NCBI GenBank assembly: GCA_015523465.1
Contig: WAKF01000086.1
Coordinates: forward strand, 1-55,537
From: Aeropyrum sp.
GTDB lineage: Archaea; Thermoproteota; Thermoprotei_A; Sulfolobales; Acidilobaceae
Reading direction: 5' to 3'
Length of the DNA: 55,537 nucleotides
Shown here: piece after piece, positions 33,839 through 42,067 of the stretch
How the letters are laid out: every line of letters starts with the position of its first letter
Numbering within the stretch: the first letter of the stretch is position 1
Translations under genes and position numbers: made by a program
Notes under the pieces: generated by a model
What the model saw: only the letters and a program-made list of their open reading frames with translations
Database searches by the model: none
Told to the model about the DNA's origin: nothing

Positions 33839-34555
33839 TTACCTCTTCCTCCTTCCGGTCCTCCTAGCGGCTATATGACCCACCTTCCTGCCGGGAGGAG
33901 TCTCTCTAGCAACAGTTGAGGGGTGGCTCCTTCTCTGGTGCCTACCACCTCCAAATGGGTGATCGACTGCGTTCATAGCAACGCCTCTAACTCTGGGCCA
34001 CTTCCTAGCCTTCCTCTTCCACTTGTGATAGGAGTTTCCAGCTTTCATGAGCGGCTTCTCAGTCCTGCCAGCCCCTGCTGGTATGCCTATGGTGGCTCTG
34101 GCCGTGTTAGGTATCATCTTCTCCTTCCCGCTTGGCAGCTTGACTATAGTCTTATCACCAGACCTTCCCACAACCAGGGCATAGCTACCAGCTTGTCTAG
34201 CCAGTTTGCCCCCATCTCCAGGCCTTAGCTCTATGTTGTAGACCATTGTCCCCTCAGGTATCTTGCCCAGCGGCAATATGTTACCCGCTTCCGGCCTAGC
34301 TTCCGGCCCCAACTCTATTACTTGTCCCACGTACATGCCCTCTGCAGCCGGCATCAAGAATTCAACACCCGTCTCAGTAACAACCCTAGCCAGAGGCACG
34401 TACCTTCCAGGGTCATGAATTAGGTCTACCACCCTAGCCTTTACAGTCTCGTTTAATATAGGAGGGTACTTAGCCGGACCCGGGTGTATATGACCCGGGC
34501 TCCTATAAGTCGGCGTACCCCTACCAGCCCTCTGCTGCCTCAGCCTTTTACCCAT
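33839..34555 (-). CDS. rpl2: Large ribosomal subunit protein L2
   Basis: 238 residues: GKRLRQQRAGRGTPTYRSPGHI at the start, PAEGMYVGQVIELG, KLARQAGSYALVVGR, and near the C terminus HPFGGGRHQRRSHPS with the conserved peptidyl-transferase His. It overlaps the 3' end of cedB by 16 bases. In typical archaeal genomes rpl2 follows rpl23 in the S10-type operon; here ribosomal neighbours rpl3, rpl4, rpl23 and rps19 are missing. Confidence 0.95.
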   Translation of the reverse strand: MGKRLRQQRAGRGTPTYRSPGHIHPGPAKYPPILNETVKARVVDLIHDPGRYVPLARVVTETGVEFLMPAAEGMYVGQVIELGPEARPEAGNILPLGKIPEGTMVYNIELRPGDGGKLARQAGSYALVVGRSGDKTIVKLPSGKEKMIPNTARATIGIPAGAGRTEKPLMKAGNSYHKWKRKARKWPRVRGVAMNAVDHPFGGGRHQRRSHPSTVARETPPGRKVGHIAARRTGRRKR

Positions 34556-35955
34556 AATTCTCCCCCGCTACCCGGGATAGCACCACTGCCACCCGGCCTA
34601 TTAAGATATTCGTGGAAGCCCAGAACCCTCACAACCTCTAGTCTGGAGGAGCCCACCTTAACTAGAGCCTCGCCGACCTCAAGACTCTTAACATCGTTAA
34701 GCCTTCCTTCGGGCACGCCTAGCTTAGCCACAGCTTCTAGGTAGCTAGCCTCAGAACCGCCGAACACGATGATAGTTCTAGTGTTGAATAACATATCCCT
34801 GGGTAGGTCATCAGGACTTTGTGAAGAGTATATCAGGTGGAGGCCCCTGCTCCTACCTTCCCTAGCCACGACCTTGAGAAGCTTCTCAGAGCCACCGATT
34901 CTCCAAGCCTCGTCAACTATAAGCAGAACCCTGCCTGGAGGCCTCCGAGATACCATGTAGTCCACTATAGCCTCTGCTATCCTTGAAGCCTCTACTCCTT
35001 TAGCCCTCTCTGGGAGCGAGCCTAGGTTGAATACTGCAAGTCCCGGCACTACGGGCGACCCGAAGCATGACCTATTAACTCCAGCTATCCTTACACCTCC
35101 AGGTTCTACAACATTATCTGCTACATGAGAGAGGAGCCTAGCTAGGTCGCCCTTAGGGTCGATCACAATCGTGGAGTAGGGACCGTTCTCAGATGAGTTG
35201 AGCTGCGCTGCAACTCCCGCAAGAAGCACAGTCTTACCTCTCCCAGTGGGGCCGAAGATTCCTACGTGTGCTTCAAAATCTGAGGGCCACGATAAAGTGA
35301 ATAAACCCCCGCCTCTCCTAGAGCCTAACAGCACCTTTAAGCCTCTAGGGTGAGGTACTGGCGGTGGGGGTACATGAGGCGATGCTATCGTAGGCCTCAC
35401 TCCAGACAACATCTCGGCTAGCCCCTTATACTCGCTTATCCTAGCTTGAACCCCTAGCTCAGCCTCTATTATTCTCTTCAAAGTCTCAACCTTCTCTTTA
35501 GAGTCTGATATTGCAAGAACGTGTAGCGTAGATGCTACCGGAGTATGGAGTCTTGCCAAGGTCTTATAGATGCTCCTAAGGAACTCTAGTTTAGCCTGGT
35601 AACGTGGGAGCCTAGTAGTAGAGTATTTGAACTCTAGACTCCGTAAATCCTCTTCCAGCCTTCTAAGCAAGTCGCCTTTGTCTACCGGAATGTAAGTTAC
35701 TAGAACCCCCGTAGCATCTCCAAACCCCCTGATAACCTCGGCTAGCCTAGAAACTCTACTTTCAGAGAGCCCCTCCTCCCCTTCCAACGTTAAAACATAA
35801 ACTCTACCCTTTACCCCTTCAATCTCTACTTCACCGTTCCCCAGTCTCCAGGCTTTAAGCTTGAACTTTTCAGATACGAGACTCCTATACACTATGAAAG
35901 CCGAAGTCGCCATCAAAACCATAATTGCAATGTCTAAGATAGCCACTAGGACCAC
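34540..35955 (-). CDS. cedB: CedB-type DNA-import ATPase (HerA/VirB4-like)
   Basis: 471 residues. A membrane segment (about residues 4-23) precedes a cytosolic HerA/VirB4-type ATPase: Walker A GPTGRGKT, IDPKGDLARLL, Walker B VLLIVDEAWR, and YSSQSPDDLP, the arginine-finger/sensor stretch of the family. This is the organisation of CedB, the motor of the crenarchaeal Ced system that takes up DNA from kin. It is directly downstream of cedA with a four-base gap and overlaps rpl2 at its end. Confidence 0.85.
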   Translation of the reverse strand: MVLVAILDIAIMVLMATSAFIVYRSLVSEKFKLKAWRLGNGEVEIEGVKGRVYVLTLEGEEGLSESRVSRLAEVIRGFGDATGVLVTYIPVDKGDLLRRLEEDLRSLEFKYSTTRLPRYQAKLEFLRSIYKTLARLHTPVASTLHVLAISDSKEKVETLKRIIEAELGVQARISEYKGLAEMLSGVRPTIASPHVPPPPVPHPRGLKVLLGSRRGGGLFTLSWPSDFEAHVGIFGPTGRGKTVLLAGVAAQLNSSENGPYSTIVIDPKGDLARLLSHVADNVVEPGGVRIAGVNRSCFGSPVVPGLAVFNLGSLPERAKGVEASRIAEAIVDYMVSRRPPGRVLLIVDEAWRIGGSEKLLKVVAREGRSRGLHLIYSSQSPDDLPRDMLFNTRTIIVFGGSEASYLEAVAKLGVPEGRLNDVKSLEVGEALVKVGSSRLEVVRVLGFHEYLNRPGGSGAIPGSGGELWVKG

Positions 35956-35959
35956 CTAC

Positions 35960-37354
35960 CTAACTTAGCCTTAACTTTATTGAAGGGCCGCCTCCTAACA
36001 CCTTTGCGAGGCTCGTCGTGGCTATGAAGAGAATAGATATATATGCAAATGGGAGAGTTATATAGTATATTAAGATAAGCTTTATTATATCTACAGTCAA
36101 ATAGTCAAATAGTGATGTGAACTCAGCCCTATAATCTTTAAGCCCTCTCAAAACGGCCCTCTCCAGGTCGGGGCACGAACCCTCCTTGAAGCCAACAGTA
36201 ACCTCAACAACACTATCTTCTAAAGCCTCTAGATAGAGATACCGGCCTACAGCCCCCTTCCACTTCCACAAACCCTCATCAGTTTCTACAGACCCATCGA
36301 CAACCATATAGTTAACCTTAACGTCACACTTAAAGTGCCATAGGACCTCCGAGAACTCACTCCGAGGCAGTATTATCTTTGCCTTAAAGTACCGCCATCC
36401 ACCCTCAACCCATTCCTCGCTATCCCCTACACTGCTTGTAGAGTATAACATTAACGAGTCTACGGGAGCCCAGATAATGGCGGGTACCTTGACTTGGATC
36501 GAATCTAGCATGCCCAGCTCGGAGGCGTTTATGATGCTGGGCTCAACCTTTTTAAACCTAGTCGCCATGTGGACTACTTCAATCCTTAACTCCCCGGAGA
36601 GCGGTAGTGCTACTATTGGGATCATCTCTGGAATACTAGTAGCCTTTCCATCTAATATCGGGTAGATCGCTATTAACTCGTTTCCACTATAAATCCATAG
36701 TTGACCCGCTGGAAGCGGATCTCCATTCGCGCCCACAACGTTGATCGACGCCAAATTATATTCAAGCTTTAAGCTGAGTTCGTCAGGGTCTCCCACAGCC
36801 TCTAGAAAGACAGGCATTAAGGGGAGGCCCGCATTAAAGACTAGAACAAAACTTATTATCCACGCTCCCGCAGGCTTAGTTATCCTGAAAGGTATAGAAT
36901 ATAATATTAGACCTACCAGCAACAGAGAGCTTCCATACCTTAGAGCTAGCTGGGTCAAGGCTGTAATGAATACTATGAGAACTACGATCGTGTATGCTAA
37001 ATCGCCCGCAACTCCGGAGAGTAGAGAGGCTAACGGCTTGCTAAGCCCCACCTTATCCGATATGAAGTCTACAATCATTGATATAGCCTTCAGGACTGCA
37101 GCATAAGCTAGGGCTGTCTGTGCCCATGTAGAGAGGAGATGCCATGATCCTCCCCCAAGGTCTGCTATAAAACCTGAAAACGCGTAGAGAGTCCTGTAAA
37201 TGCTTATCAAAGCTATAGCTAGGAGTGAGTCGTAGATGAGGGCTGGCGCCCATTTCTTAACAAAGCGGACTGGTATCGGAAGAGCATAGACTATGACTCC
37301 TAGGTGGAATGTGAGGACTGCTAGCTTAAACGCCAGTACCTCAAGCCCCTCCAC
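35960..37354 (-). CDS. cedA: CedA-like DNA-import membrane protein with ectodomain
   Basis: 464 residues. A first block with about six membrane helices (to near residue 185), then a non-membrane region of about 220 residues rich in beta strands and aromatic residues (about 195-415), then two C-terminal helices (LTVDIIKLILIYYITLPFAYISILF). CedA of Sulfolobus is a shorter multi-helix pore-like protein; the inserted ectodomain is the distinctive feature here. Position directly between a CedA1-like pilin and CedB supports the call. GTG start. Confidence 0.75.
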   Translation of the reverse strand: MEGLEVLAFKLAVLTFHLGVIVYALPIPVRFVKKWAPALIYDSLLAIALISIYRTLYAFSGFIADLGGGSWHLLSTWAQTALAYAAVLKAISMIVDFISDKVGLSKPLASLLSGVAGDLAYTIVVLIVFITALTQLALRYGSSLLLVGLILYSIPFRITKPAGAWIISFVLVFNAGLPLMPVFLEAVGDPDELSLKLEYNLASINVVGANGDPLPAGQLWIYSGNELIAIYPILDGKATSIPEMIPIVALPLSGELRIEVVHMATRFKKVEPSIINASELGMLDSIQVKVPAIIWAPVDSLMLYSTSSVGDSEEWVEGGWRYFKAKIILPRSEFSEVLWHFKCDVKVNYMVVDGSVETDEGLWKWKGAVGRYLYLEALEDSVVEVTVGFKEGSCPDLERAVLRGLKDYRAEFTSLFDYLTVDIIKLILIYYITLPFAYISILFIATTSLAKVLGGGPSIKLRLS

Positions 37355-37357
37355 AAC

Positions 37358-37615
37358 CTACCCACCCAGCCCCAGGGCTTGAGTTATAATGTCCGCGAGC
37401 TTCACTATCCCCGCAAAGACTGTTGAGCCCAGAGCTAGCCAGAAGGCAGCCCATATAGCATCTTCAGCCAGCGAACTACCAACCCTCTTAACCTTGCTAG
37501 ATGGTATAGGGGCGCCCTTCAGGGTCCATGCTATACTCCACGTTAGCAGGAATAGAGACCAGGCTAGAGCTGCAATCTTCTCCGTAACAGAATCTATCAA
37601 TTCTATTATATCCAT
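37358..37615 (-). CDS. cedA1: CedA1-like pilus subunit
   Basis: 85 residues from ATG 37615 (TTG 37627 would add four). Two hydrophobic segments (about 14-31 and 54-76) are joined by a short basic loop (TLKGAPIPSSKVKRVGSS). That is the two-helix architecture of CedA1, which is related to VirB2-type conjugative pilins and forms the DNA-import filament in crenarchaea. It is first in the cedA1-cedA-cedB operon, with three bases to cedA. No separate cedA2 is recognised. Confidence 0.75.
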   Translation of the reverse strand: MDIIELIDSVTEKIAALAWSLFLLTWSIAWTLKGAPIPSSKVKRVGSSLAEDAIWAAFWLALGSTVFAGIVKLADIITQALGLGG

Positions 37616-37669
37616 TAGCGCCCCCAATAGCCATAACCACTCAAAGGGGCTGCGGGGAGGGGTGTGTGT

Positions 37670-37691
37670 GGTTAACCTTGATAACCGGTTA
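37670..37691. repeat. Palindromes in the ced promoter
   Basis: GGTTAACC (37670-37677) and TAACCGGTTA (37682-37691) are perfect palindromes. Further TAACC copies are at about 37634 and 37697. A minus-strand TATA-like element around 37707-37716 predicts a start near 37688, within the second palindrome. A repressor or activator site controlling ced expression is a reasonable guess. Confidence 0.4.
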
Positions 37692-37727
37692 GTAAGTAAC
37701 CCTACACTATATTACAACATTATCTAA

Positions 37728-38570
37728 TTACACATCATTCTGTGAGTCGCGGCATCGAAAGTTTAGGATTGCTAAAGTTGCTGCTAGCGCTTCCTCGGTC
37801 CTCACAGTCTCGGCTCCCTGCATCGGTACTGTATTAATAACCATATCATAAGTTCTAGGATCTGTATACTCAAGTAATCCTCTCCACGGCCCTCCGAACA
37901 CTATGAGTATCGGCCTCCCGCATTCAAGTCTAAATTCACACTCTCCGAACTTGCTGGTAGCCACGATCATAAAACCCCTCCTCTTATAGCTACCTACTAC
38001 ATCCTCTACACTATCATACACGCTAACTTTATAACCTAGATAAACGCCTACAGAGTCCTCGTCTAACACCTCGAGCCAGGCCTTAGGCCCCTTTGCCTCA
38101 ACAATTCTAACTAGAACTAGCGAGCCAGGCCTTAGAGTGCTCCTAGCGATTCCATAACCCGCCTTTCCCAAGTAAACCCTACAGTAGCTTCCTCTACATG
38201 CTTCAACATAACCATACATGACTACTCCTTCTTCAAGCTTCTCTGGAGGTGTATGTGAAGGTATCTTGAGGGGTGGTATCAAGCCTGCGTATCTGAATTC
38301 CTCGGAGATCCTGTAAACTCTCTTCTTAAGGTGGGGCGGAGTGACTTGATAACTTAGAAGTTTAGCTAGTAACTCCGTATCCTCACGGCTAGCATCTGGA
38401 TCCCTAAACACGGCTACCTCGTCGACCCTAAAGACTGCGAGCAACCTGCCTATGATGCCTGCCTTAACAGTCTTCATAAGAAGCCCATGTTCCACAGTTA
38501 AAACGCTCCCGGGTATTGCGACAGCTAGCTTAGAGGCCCTGCGGCGCGAGGGCCATTCCCAACATGTCAC
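37728..38570 (-). CDS. SPOUT-type RNA methyltransferase (C9orf114/DUF171-like)
   Basis: 280 residues. SRRRASKLAVAIPGSVLTVEHG, then IGRLLAVFRVDEVAVFRD, a central beta insertion (DUF171), and the C-terminal knot (KFGECEFRLECGRPILIVFGGPWRGLLEY). These proteins are the archaeal relatives of the SPOUT methyltransferase encoded beside rpl3. GTG start overlaps the stop of the upstream 29-codon ORF. The SAM-binding Gly-rich FGGPWRG is intact. Confidence 0.85.
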   Translation of the reverse strand: MTCWEWPSRRRASKLAVAIPGSVLTVEHGLLMKTVKAGIIGRLLAVFRVDEVAVFRDPDASREDTELLAKLLSYQVTPPHLKKRVYRISEEFRYAGLIPPLKIPSHTPPEKLEEGVVMYGYVEACRGSYCRVYLGKAGYGIARSTLRPGSLVLVRIVEAKGPKAWLEVLDEDSVGVYLGYKVSVYDSVEDVVGSYKRRGFMIVATSKFGECEFRLECGRPILIVFGGPWRGLLEYTDPRTYDMVINTVPMQGAETVRTEEALAATLAILNFRCRDSQNDV

Positions 38571-38656
38571 TTCCTCTTCTTCCCTCTCCTACCCTCCTCC
38601 TCTTCAGCCTTCTTACTAGTATCCATGAAGAGTGTCGTCCTCTGTCTACCCCCCAT
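38567..38656 (-). CDS. Candidate 29-residue basic protein coupled to the SPOUT gene
   Basis: Too short for usual gene callers. ATG 38656 gives MGGRQRTTLF-MDTSKKAEEE-EGRRGKKRK (29 residues, hyphens added). Its TGA overlaps the SPOUT GTG (GTGA), as in real operons, and a GGTGAAGGGG Shine-Dalgarno-like segment lies upstream. The basic-acidic-basic composition suggests RNA or ribosome association. I do not recognise the family. The ORF alone is weak evidence, but the coupling raises it. Confidence 0.4.
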   Translation of the reverse strand: MGGRQRTTLFMDTSKKAEEEEGRRGKKRK

Positions 38657-38764
38657 AGCCCCTTCACCCAGTAGGGGGTTAGCTGCCAGAGCCTATTACT
38701 CGTCCTCTCTAGCCCGCGTTAAGCTATTATCGCTACACTTCTCCAGCAGGCGTGGGGGAGGAGC

Positions 38765-39673
38765 TTGGCTTTCCTCTATAAAGCCCCCCTGGAAGATCCT
38801 GGGGCTGAGCTTAGGGCGCTTTTAAAGAAGGAGGATGTGATAGTAGCGCCTGGAGTTTATAACGCTGCTGTAGCGCTACTTGCCGAGAAAATGGGGTTTA
38901 AGTCGGTATATCTTTCCGGGGCGGCGCTGACAGGTAGCCTTGCAATGCCCGACTTAGGCTTGATAACTCTCACCGAGCTATCCATGTTTACACGCTATAT
39001 AACTAGGGTCATTAGGATCCCTGTAATCGTTGATGCCGACACGGGGTTCGGGGAAGCAATCAACGTTGAGAGGACTGTGAGGGAACTTGAAGATGCTGGG
39101 GCCGCTGCAATACAGATCGAAGACCAGATTCTACCCAAAAAATGCGGTCACCTAGCAGGAAAGCAGCTCGTAAGCCCCGACGACATGGTGAGAAAGATAG
39201 TCGCCGCAGTAGAGGCTAGAAGGAAGGAGACACTAATAATAGCTAGGACGGATGCCCGGGGCGTTGAAGGGCTAGAAAAGGCTATAGAAAGAGCTAACAT
39301 GTACGTAGAGGCTGGAGCTGACATCATATTCCCTGAAGCTCTAGAGAGCCTAGAAGAGTTCAAAGAGTTCGCTAGGCGCGTGAAAGCACCTCTATTAGCC
39401 AACATGACCGAGTTTGGGAAAACCCCATACATAACTGTAGACGAGTTTAAAGAAGCAGGCTACAAAATAGTTATATTTCCTGTAACGACATTCCGAGCGT
39501 CAATGAAAGCGTCAAAGGAAGTATTAGAGGAGATAAAAATGAGAGGGACCCAACGCTATATACTAGATAAGCTAATGACTAGAAGAGAATTCTACGAGCT
39601 AATAGGATATTATGAATATGAGCACAGAGACAAGGCTATCGACGAGAAAGCAAGAAAGCTTCTATCCAAATAA
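38765..39673 (+). CDS. prpB: Methylisocitrate lyase / PEP mutase family protein
   Basis: 302 residues. IVAPGVYNAAVALLAEKMGF, VIVDADTGFGEAINV (Mg2+ Asp), QIEDQILPKKCGHLAGKQL with the KKCGH catalytic loop, and IIARTDARG and MTEFGKTP. KKCGH is the methylisocitrate/isocitrate lyase loop; PEP mutases lack this Cys. It would split 2-methylisocitrate to pyruvate and succinate, but prpC and prpD are not in the window. Start TTG 38765 after GGGGGAGGAG. Confidence 0.88.
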   Translation: MAFLYKAPLEDPGAELRALLKKEDVIVAPGVYNAAVALLAEKMGFKSVYLSGAALTGSLAMPDLGLITLTELSMFTRYITRVIRIPVIVDADTGFGEAINVERTVRELEDAGAAAIQIEDQILPKKCGHLAGKQLVSPDDMVRKIVAAVEARRKETLIIARTDARGVEGLEKAIERANMYVEAGADIIFPEALESLEEFKEFARRVKAPLLANMTEFGKTPYITVDEFKEAGYKIVIFPVTTFRASMKASKEVLEEIKMRGTQRYILDKLMTRREFYELIGYYEYEHRDKAIDEKARKLLSK

Positions 39674-39941
39674 TTCATACTAAAGTTTCAGCATAGCTTT
39701 AGCACGTGTCCGAGGCTGTATAAGACTTTTGCTTACATCCATTTAATCCCCACACATTATACCTTTTAATTTATACTATAATATTATATTCTTTATACAA
39801 TAATATAGATAATTGTGCTCTTTGTCTTGCGTTGATCGAGAATGCGTGTTTTTATGTTTTTGCGTGTATCAGGGATTCTTTCTGGGTTGTAAGGGCTTTG
39901 ATATAGCTTGCAGTCCATCTTGATCTTTATGGTGAAGGGAG

Positions 39942-40868
39942 TTGATCACTATTCTTGGCGCTGGTAAAGTTGGTATGGCTACTGCTATCATGCTCATGAT
40001 GCGCGGTATCGACGACCTAGTTTTGATCGCTAGGACGCCGGGTAAGCCTCAGGGTGAGGCTCTAGACCTTGCCCACGCCGCCGCCGAGCTAGGAATAGAC
40101 GTCAGGATTGAGGGTAGTAACGACTACTCGGCTATGAGGGGTAGCGATATAATTCTTGTTACAGCGGGCATCGGGAGAAAGCCTGGTATGACTAGGGAGC
40201 AGCTTCTGGCAGAGAACGCCAAGACGATAGCCGACCTTGCAGAGAAGATTAGGACCTACGCTAAAGATGCCATAGTAGTGTTAACTACTAATCCTGTAGA
40301 CCCCCTAACATACGTTATGTACAAGAAGACAGGGTTCCCTCGGGAGAGGGTATTGGGCTTTAGCGGGATACTAGACTCTAGTAGGATGGCTTACTACATA
40401 GCTAAAAGGCTCGGCGTCAGTCCCGCAAGCGTGAACGCTATAGTGATGGGCATGCACGGAGAGAAGATGTTCCCTGTTCCAAGGCTCTCGAGCGTTTCAG
40501 GAATGCCCCTAGACAGGCTACTCTCTCCTAAGGACCTAGAGGAAGTCGTCACCGAGACCGTCAAGGCCGGGGCTAGGATAACCGAGTTAAGAGGCTATAG
40601 TAGCAATTATGGTCCGGCCGCAGGCCTTCTACTCACAGTCGAGGCTATTAAGAGGGATGCTAAGAGAGTATACCCATTTAGCATCTACCTCCAGGGAGAA
40701 TACGGCTATGAAGACATAGTAGCTGAAGTCCCAGTAGTGCTAGGAAGAGGGGGCGCAGAGAAGGTGATAGAGCTACCTCTCACCGAGGAGGAGAAGAGGA
40801 GGATGGATGAGGCCGTAGGGGCTGTGAGAAAGCTTATAGAGAGTCTTCCAGAGGAGCTTAGAAGATAG
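39942..40868 (+). CDS. mdh: Malate dehydrogenase
   Basis: 308 residues. TILGAGKVGMATA is the NAD-binding site, DIILVTAGIGRKPGMTR has the substrate-binding Arg in the mobile loop, LTTNPVDPLTYV, and MGMHGEKMFPV includes the catalytic His. The LDH/MDH family member most consistent with archaeal malate dehydrogenase; lactate activity cannot be excluded. TTG start, overlapping a good GAAGGGAG ribosome site. Confidence 0.9.
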   Translation: MITILGAGKVGMATAIMLMMRGIDDLVLIARTPGKPQGEALDLAHAAAELGIDVRIEGSNDYSAMRGSDIILVTAGIGRKPGMTREQLLAENAKTIADLAEKIRTYAKDAIVVLTTNPVDPLTYVMYKKTGFPRERVLGFSGILDSSRMAYYIAKRLGVSPASVNAIVMGMHGEKMFPVPRLSSVSGMPLDRLLSPKDLEEVVTETVKAGARITELRGYSSNYGPAAGLLLTVEAIKRDAKRVYPFSIYLQGEYGYEDIVAEVPVVLGRGGAEKVIELPLTEEEKRRMDEAVGAVRKLIESLPEELRR

Positions 40869-40870
40869 GG

Positions 40871-40930
40871 GCTGTGAGGACGACCTTTGGGGCTGAAGTG
40901 GTGGATGAGGAACCCACCCTTAACCGAGCC
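40871..40930 (+). ncRNA. Candidate C/D-box sRNA
   Basis: Directly after the malate dehydrogenase stop. C box GTGAGGA (40874-40880), 12-nt guide, D' box CTGA (40893-40896), a C'-like GTGGATGA (40901-40908) with an extra G, a 15-nt guide, and D box CCGA (40924-40927). GGC before the C box, one nucleotide away, pairs with GCC after the D box. C-box position 5 (G) complements D-box position 2 (C), as in the 3593 candidate. The imperfect C' box and longer second guide make it weaker than the other two. Confidence 0.35.
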
Positions 40931-40990
40931 GTATTTAACCATTTACTTTAACCCTTTTCTTAACCCTACTATACCCTAGGCGTTTAGGGC

Positions 40991-42067
40991 ATGGTGGTAG
41001 CTAGGGATACTCTAAGATTGAAGAGTATGATCGTAGGTAGCCCTGAAAAGGCTCTACTAGCTGGCAGTGAAAACCTTTACATGGCACGCGGGTGCGACCT
41101 TTGCTTTCCCGGGCTTAAGGCTGTCATATTTATCACTGGTATATGTGATGATAGCTGTTTTTATTGTCCTGTTAGCAGGTCTAAGCTTGGTAGTGACGTG
41201 TTCTACGTTAACGAGGTTAGGGTATATAGCGTTGATGAGGCTGTAGCTGAGGTAGCTAGGGTGGGTGCGGAGGGGGCTAGCTTTACTGGGGGTGACCCTC
41301 TGATAGCTGCTGAGAGGACCTTAAAACTTGCTAGAGCATTGAAGGAGTCTTTTGGTCCCGGGTTCCATATACACTTGTATACGAGCGGTAGAAGGGCTAC
41401 TCCCGGGCTCCTTAAGTCTCTTTGGGAGGCTGGTGTCGACGAGATAAGGTTTCACCCGACGAGCCTTGAGCTGCTTGACAGGATCTCTATGGCTAGAGAG
41501 TATACTGGTATGAGCGTGGGAGTAGAGATTCCCGTAGCACCAGGCATGGAAGAGTGGGCTATCAAAGTTATATCAGAAGCTGAGAGGAGAGGGGCTGAGT
41601 TCGTAAACCTAAATGAAATGGAAATCGTTGAGCCCAACGCTAGAGCCTTAATGGCCAGGGGCTATAGGGAGGATCCTGTTAGGCCCTTTACTGTAAAAGG
41701 CTCATTGAAAGCCGCTCTAAAGGTGTTGGAGTGGGCTTCAAGGAACTCGGGGATACCGGTCCACTTTTGCCCCGCGTCATTCAAGGATAGACTGCAGACG
41801 GGTAATAGGCTTAGGAATACTGCCTGGAGAGATGCCTACTGGTATGAAGAGCCTACTCAGGATGGTACTGTAGTCTGGGGCGAGCTTAGAAGCTCGTCTG
41901 CTCCCCCCGGGCTTGGAGTCGAGTGCCGGCCCCGAACTCTATGTCTACCTCCAGACCCTACGTTGCTTTTAACGCTAGCCTCTATGTATGGAGGTGAAGC
42001 TTACATAGTGGAGGCGCATCCTACACCTGATAGGATGCCTGTAGTGAGGGAGGAGAAGATTGAGTAA
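40991..42067 (+). CDS. Radical SAM protein
   Basis: 358 residues. C-x3-C-x2-C in TGICDDSCFYCPVSR binds the 4Fe-4S cluster for SAM cleavage; GASFTGGDPLIAAERTL is the GGE-like motif and IHLYTSGRRATPGLL the central barrel. Another N-terminal pair C-x2-C (GCDLCFPG) and later Cys may bind a second cluster or metal. The C-terminal part is not a known specificity domain. Its stop overlaps the start of the next gene by eight bases. Substrate unknown. Confidence 0.85.
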   Translation: MVVARDTLRLKSMIVGSPEKALLAGSENLYMARGCDLCFPGLKAVIFITGICDDSCFYCPVSRSKLGSDVFYVNEVRVYSVDEAVAEVARVGAEGASFTGGDPLIAAERTLKLARALKESFGPGFHIHLYTSGRRATPGLLKSLWEAGVDEIRFHPTSLELLDRISMAREYTGMSVGVEIPVAPGMEEWAIKVISEAERRGAEFVNLNEMEIVEPNARALMARGYREDPVRPFTVKGSLKAALKVLEWASRNSGIPVHFCPASFKDRLQTGNRLRNTAWRDAYWYEEPTQDGTVVWGELRSSSAPPGLGVECRPRTLCLPPDPTLLLTLASMYGGEAYIVEAHPTPDRMPVVREEKIE

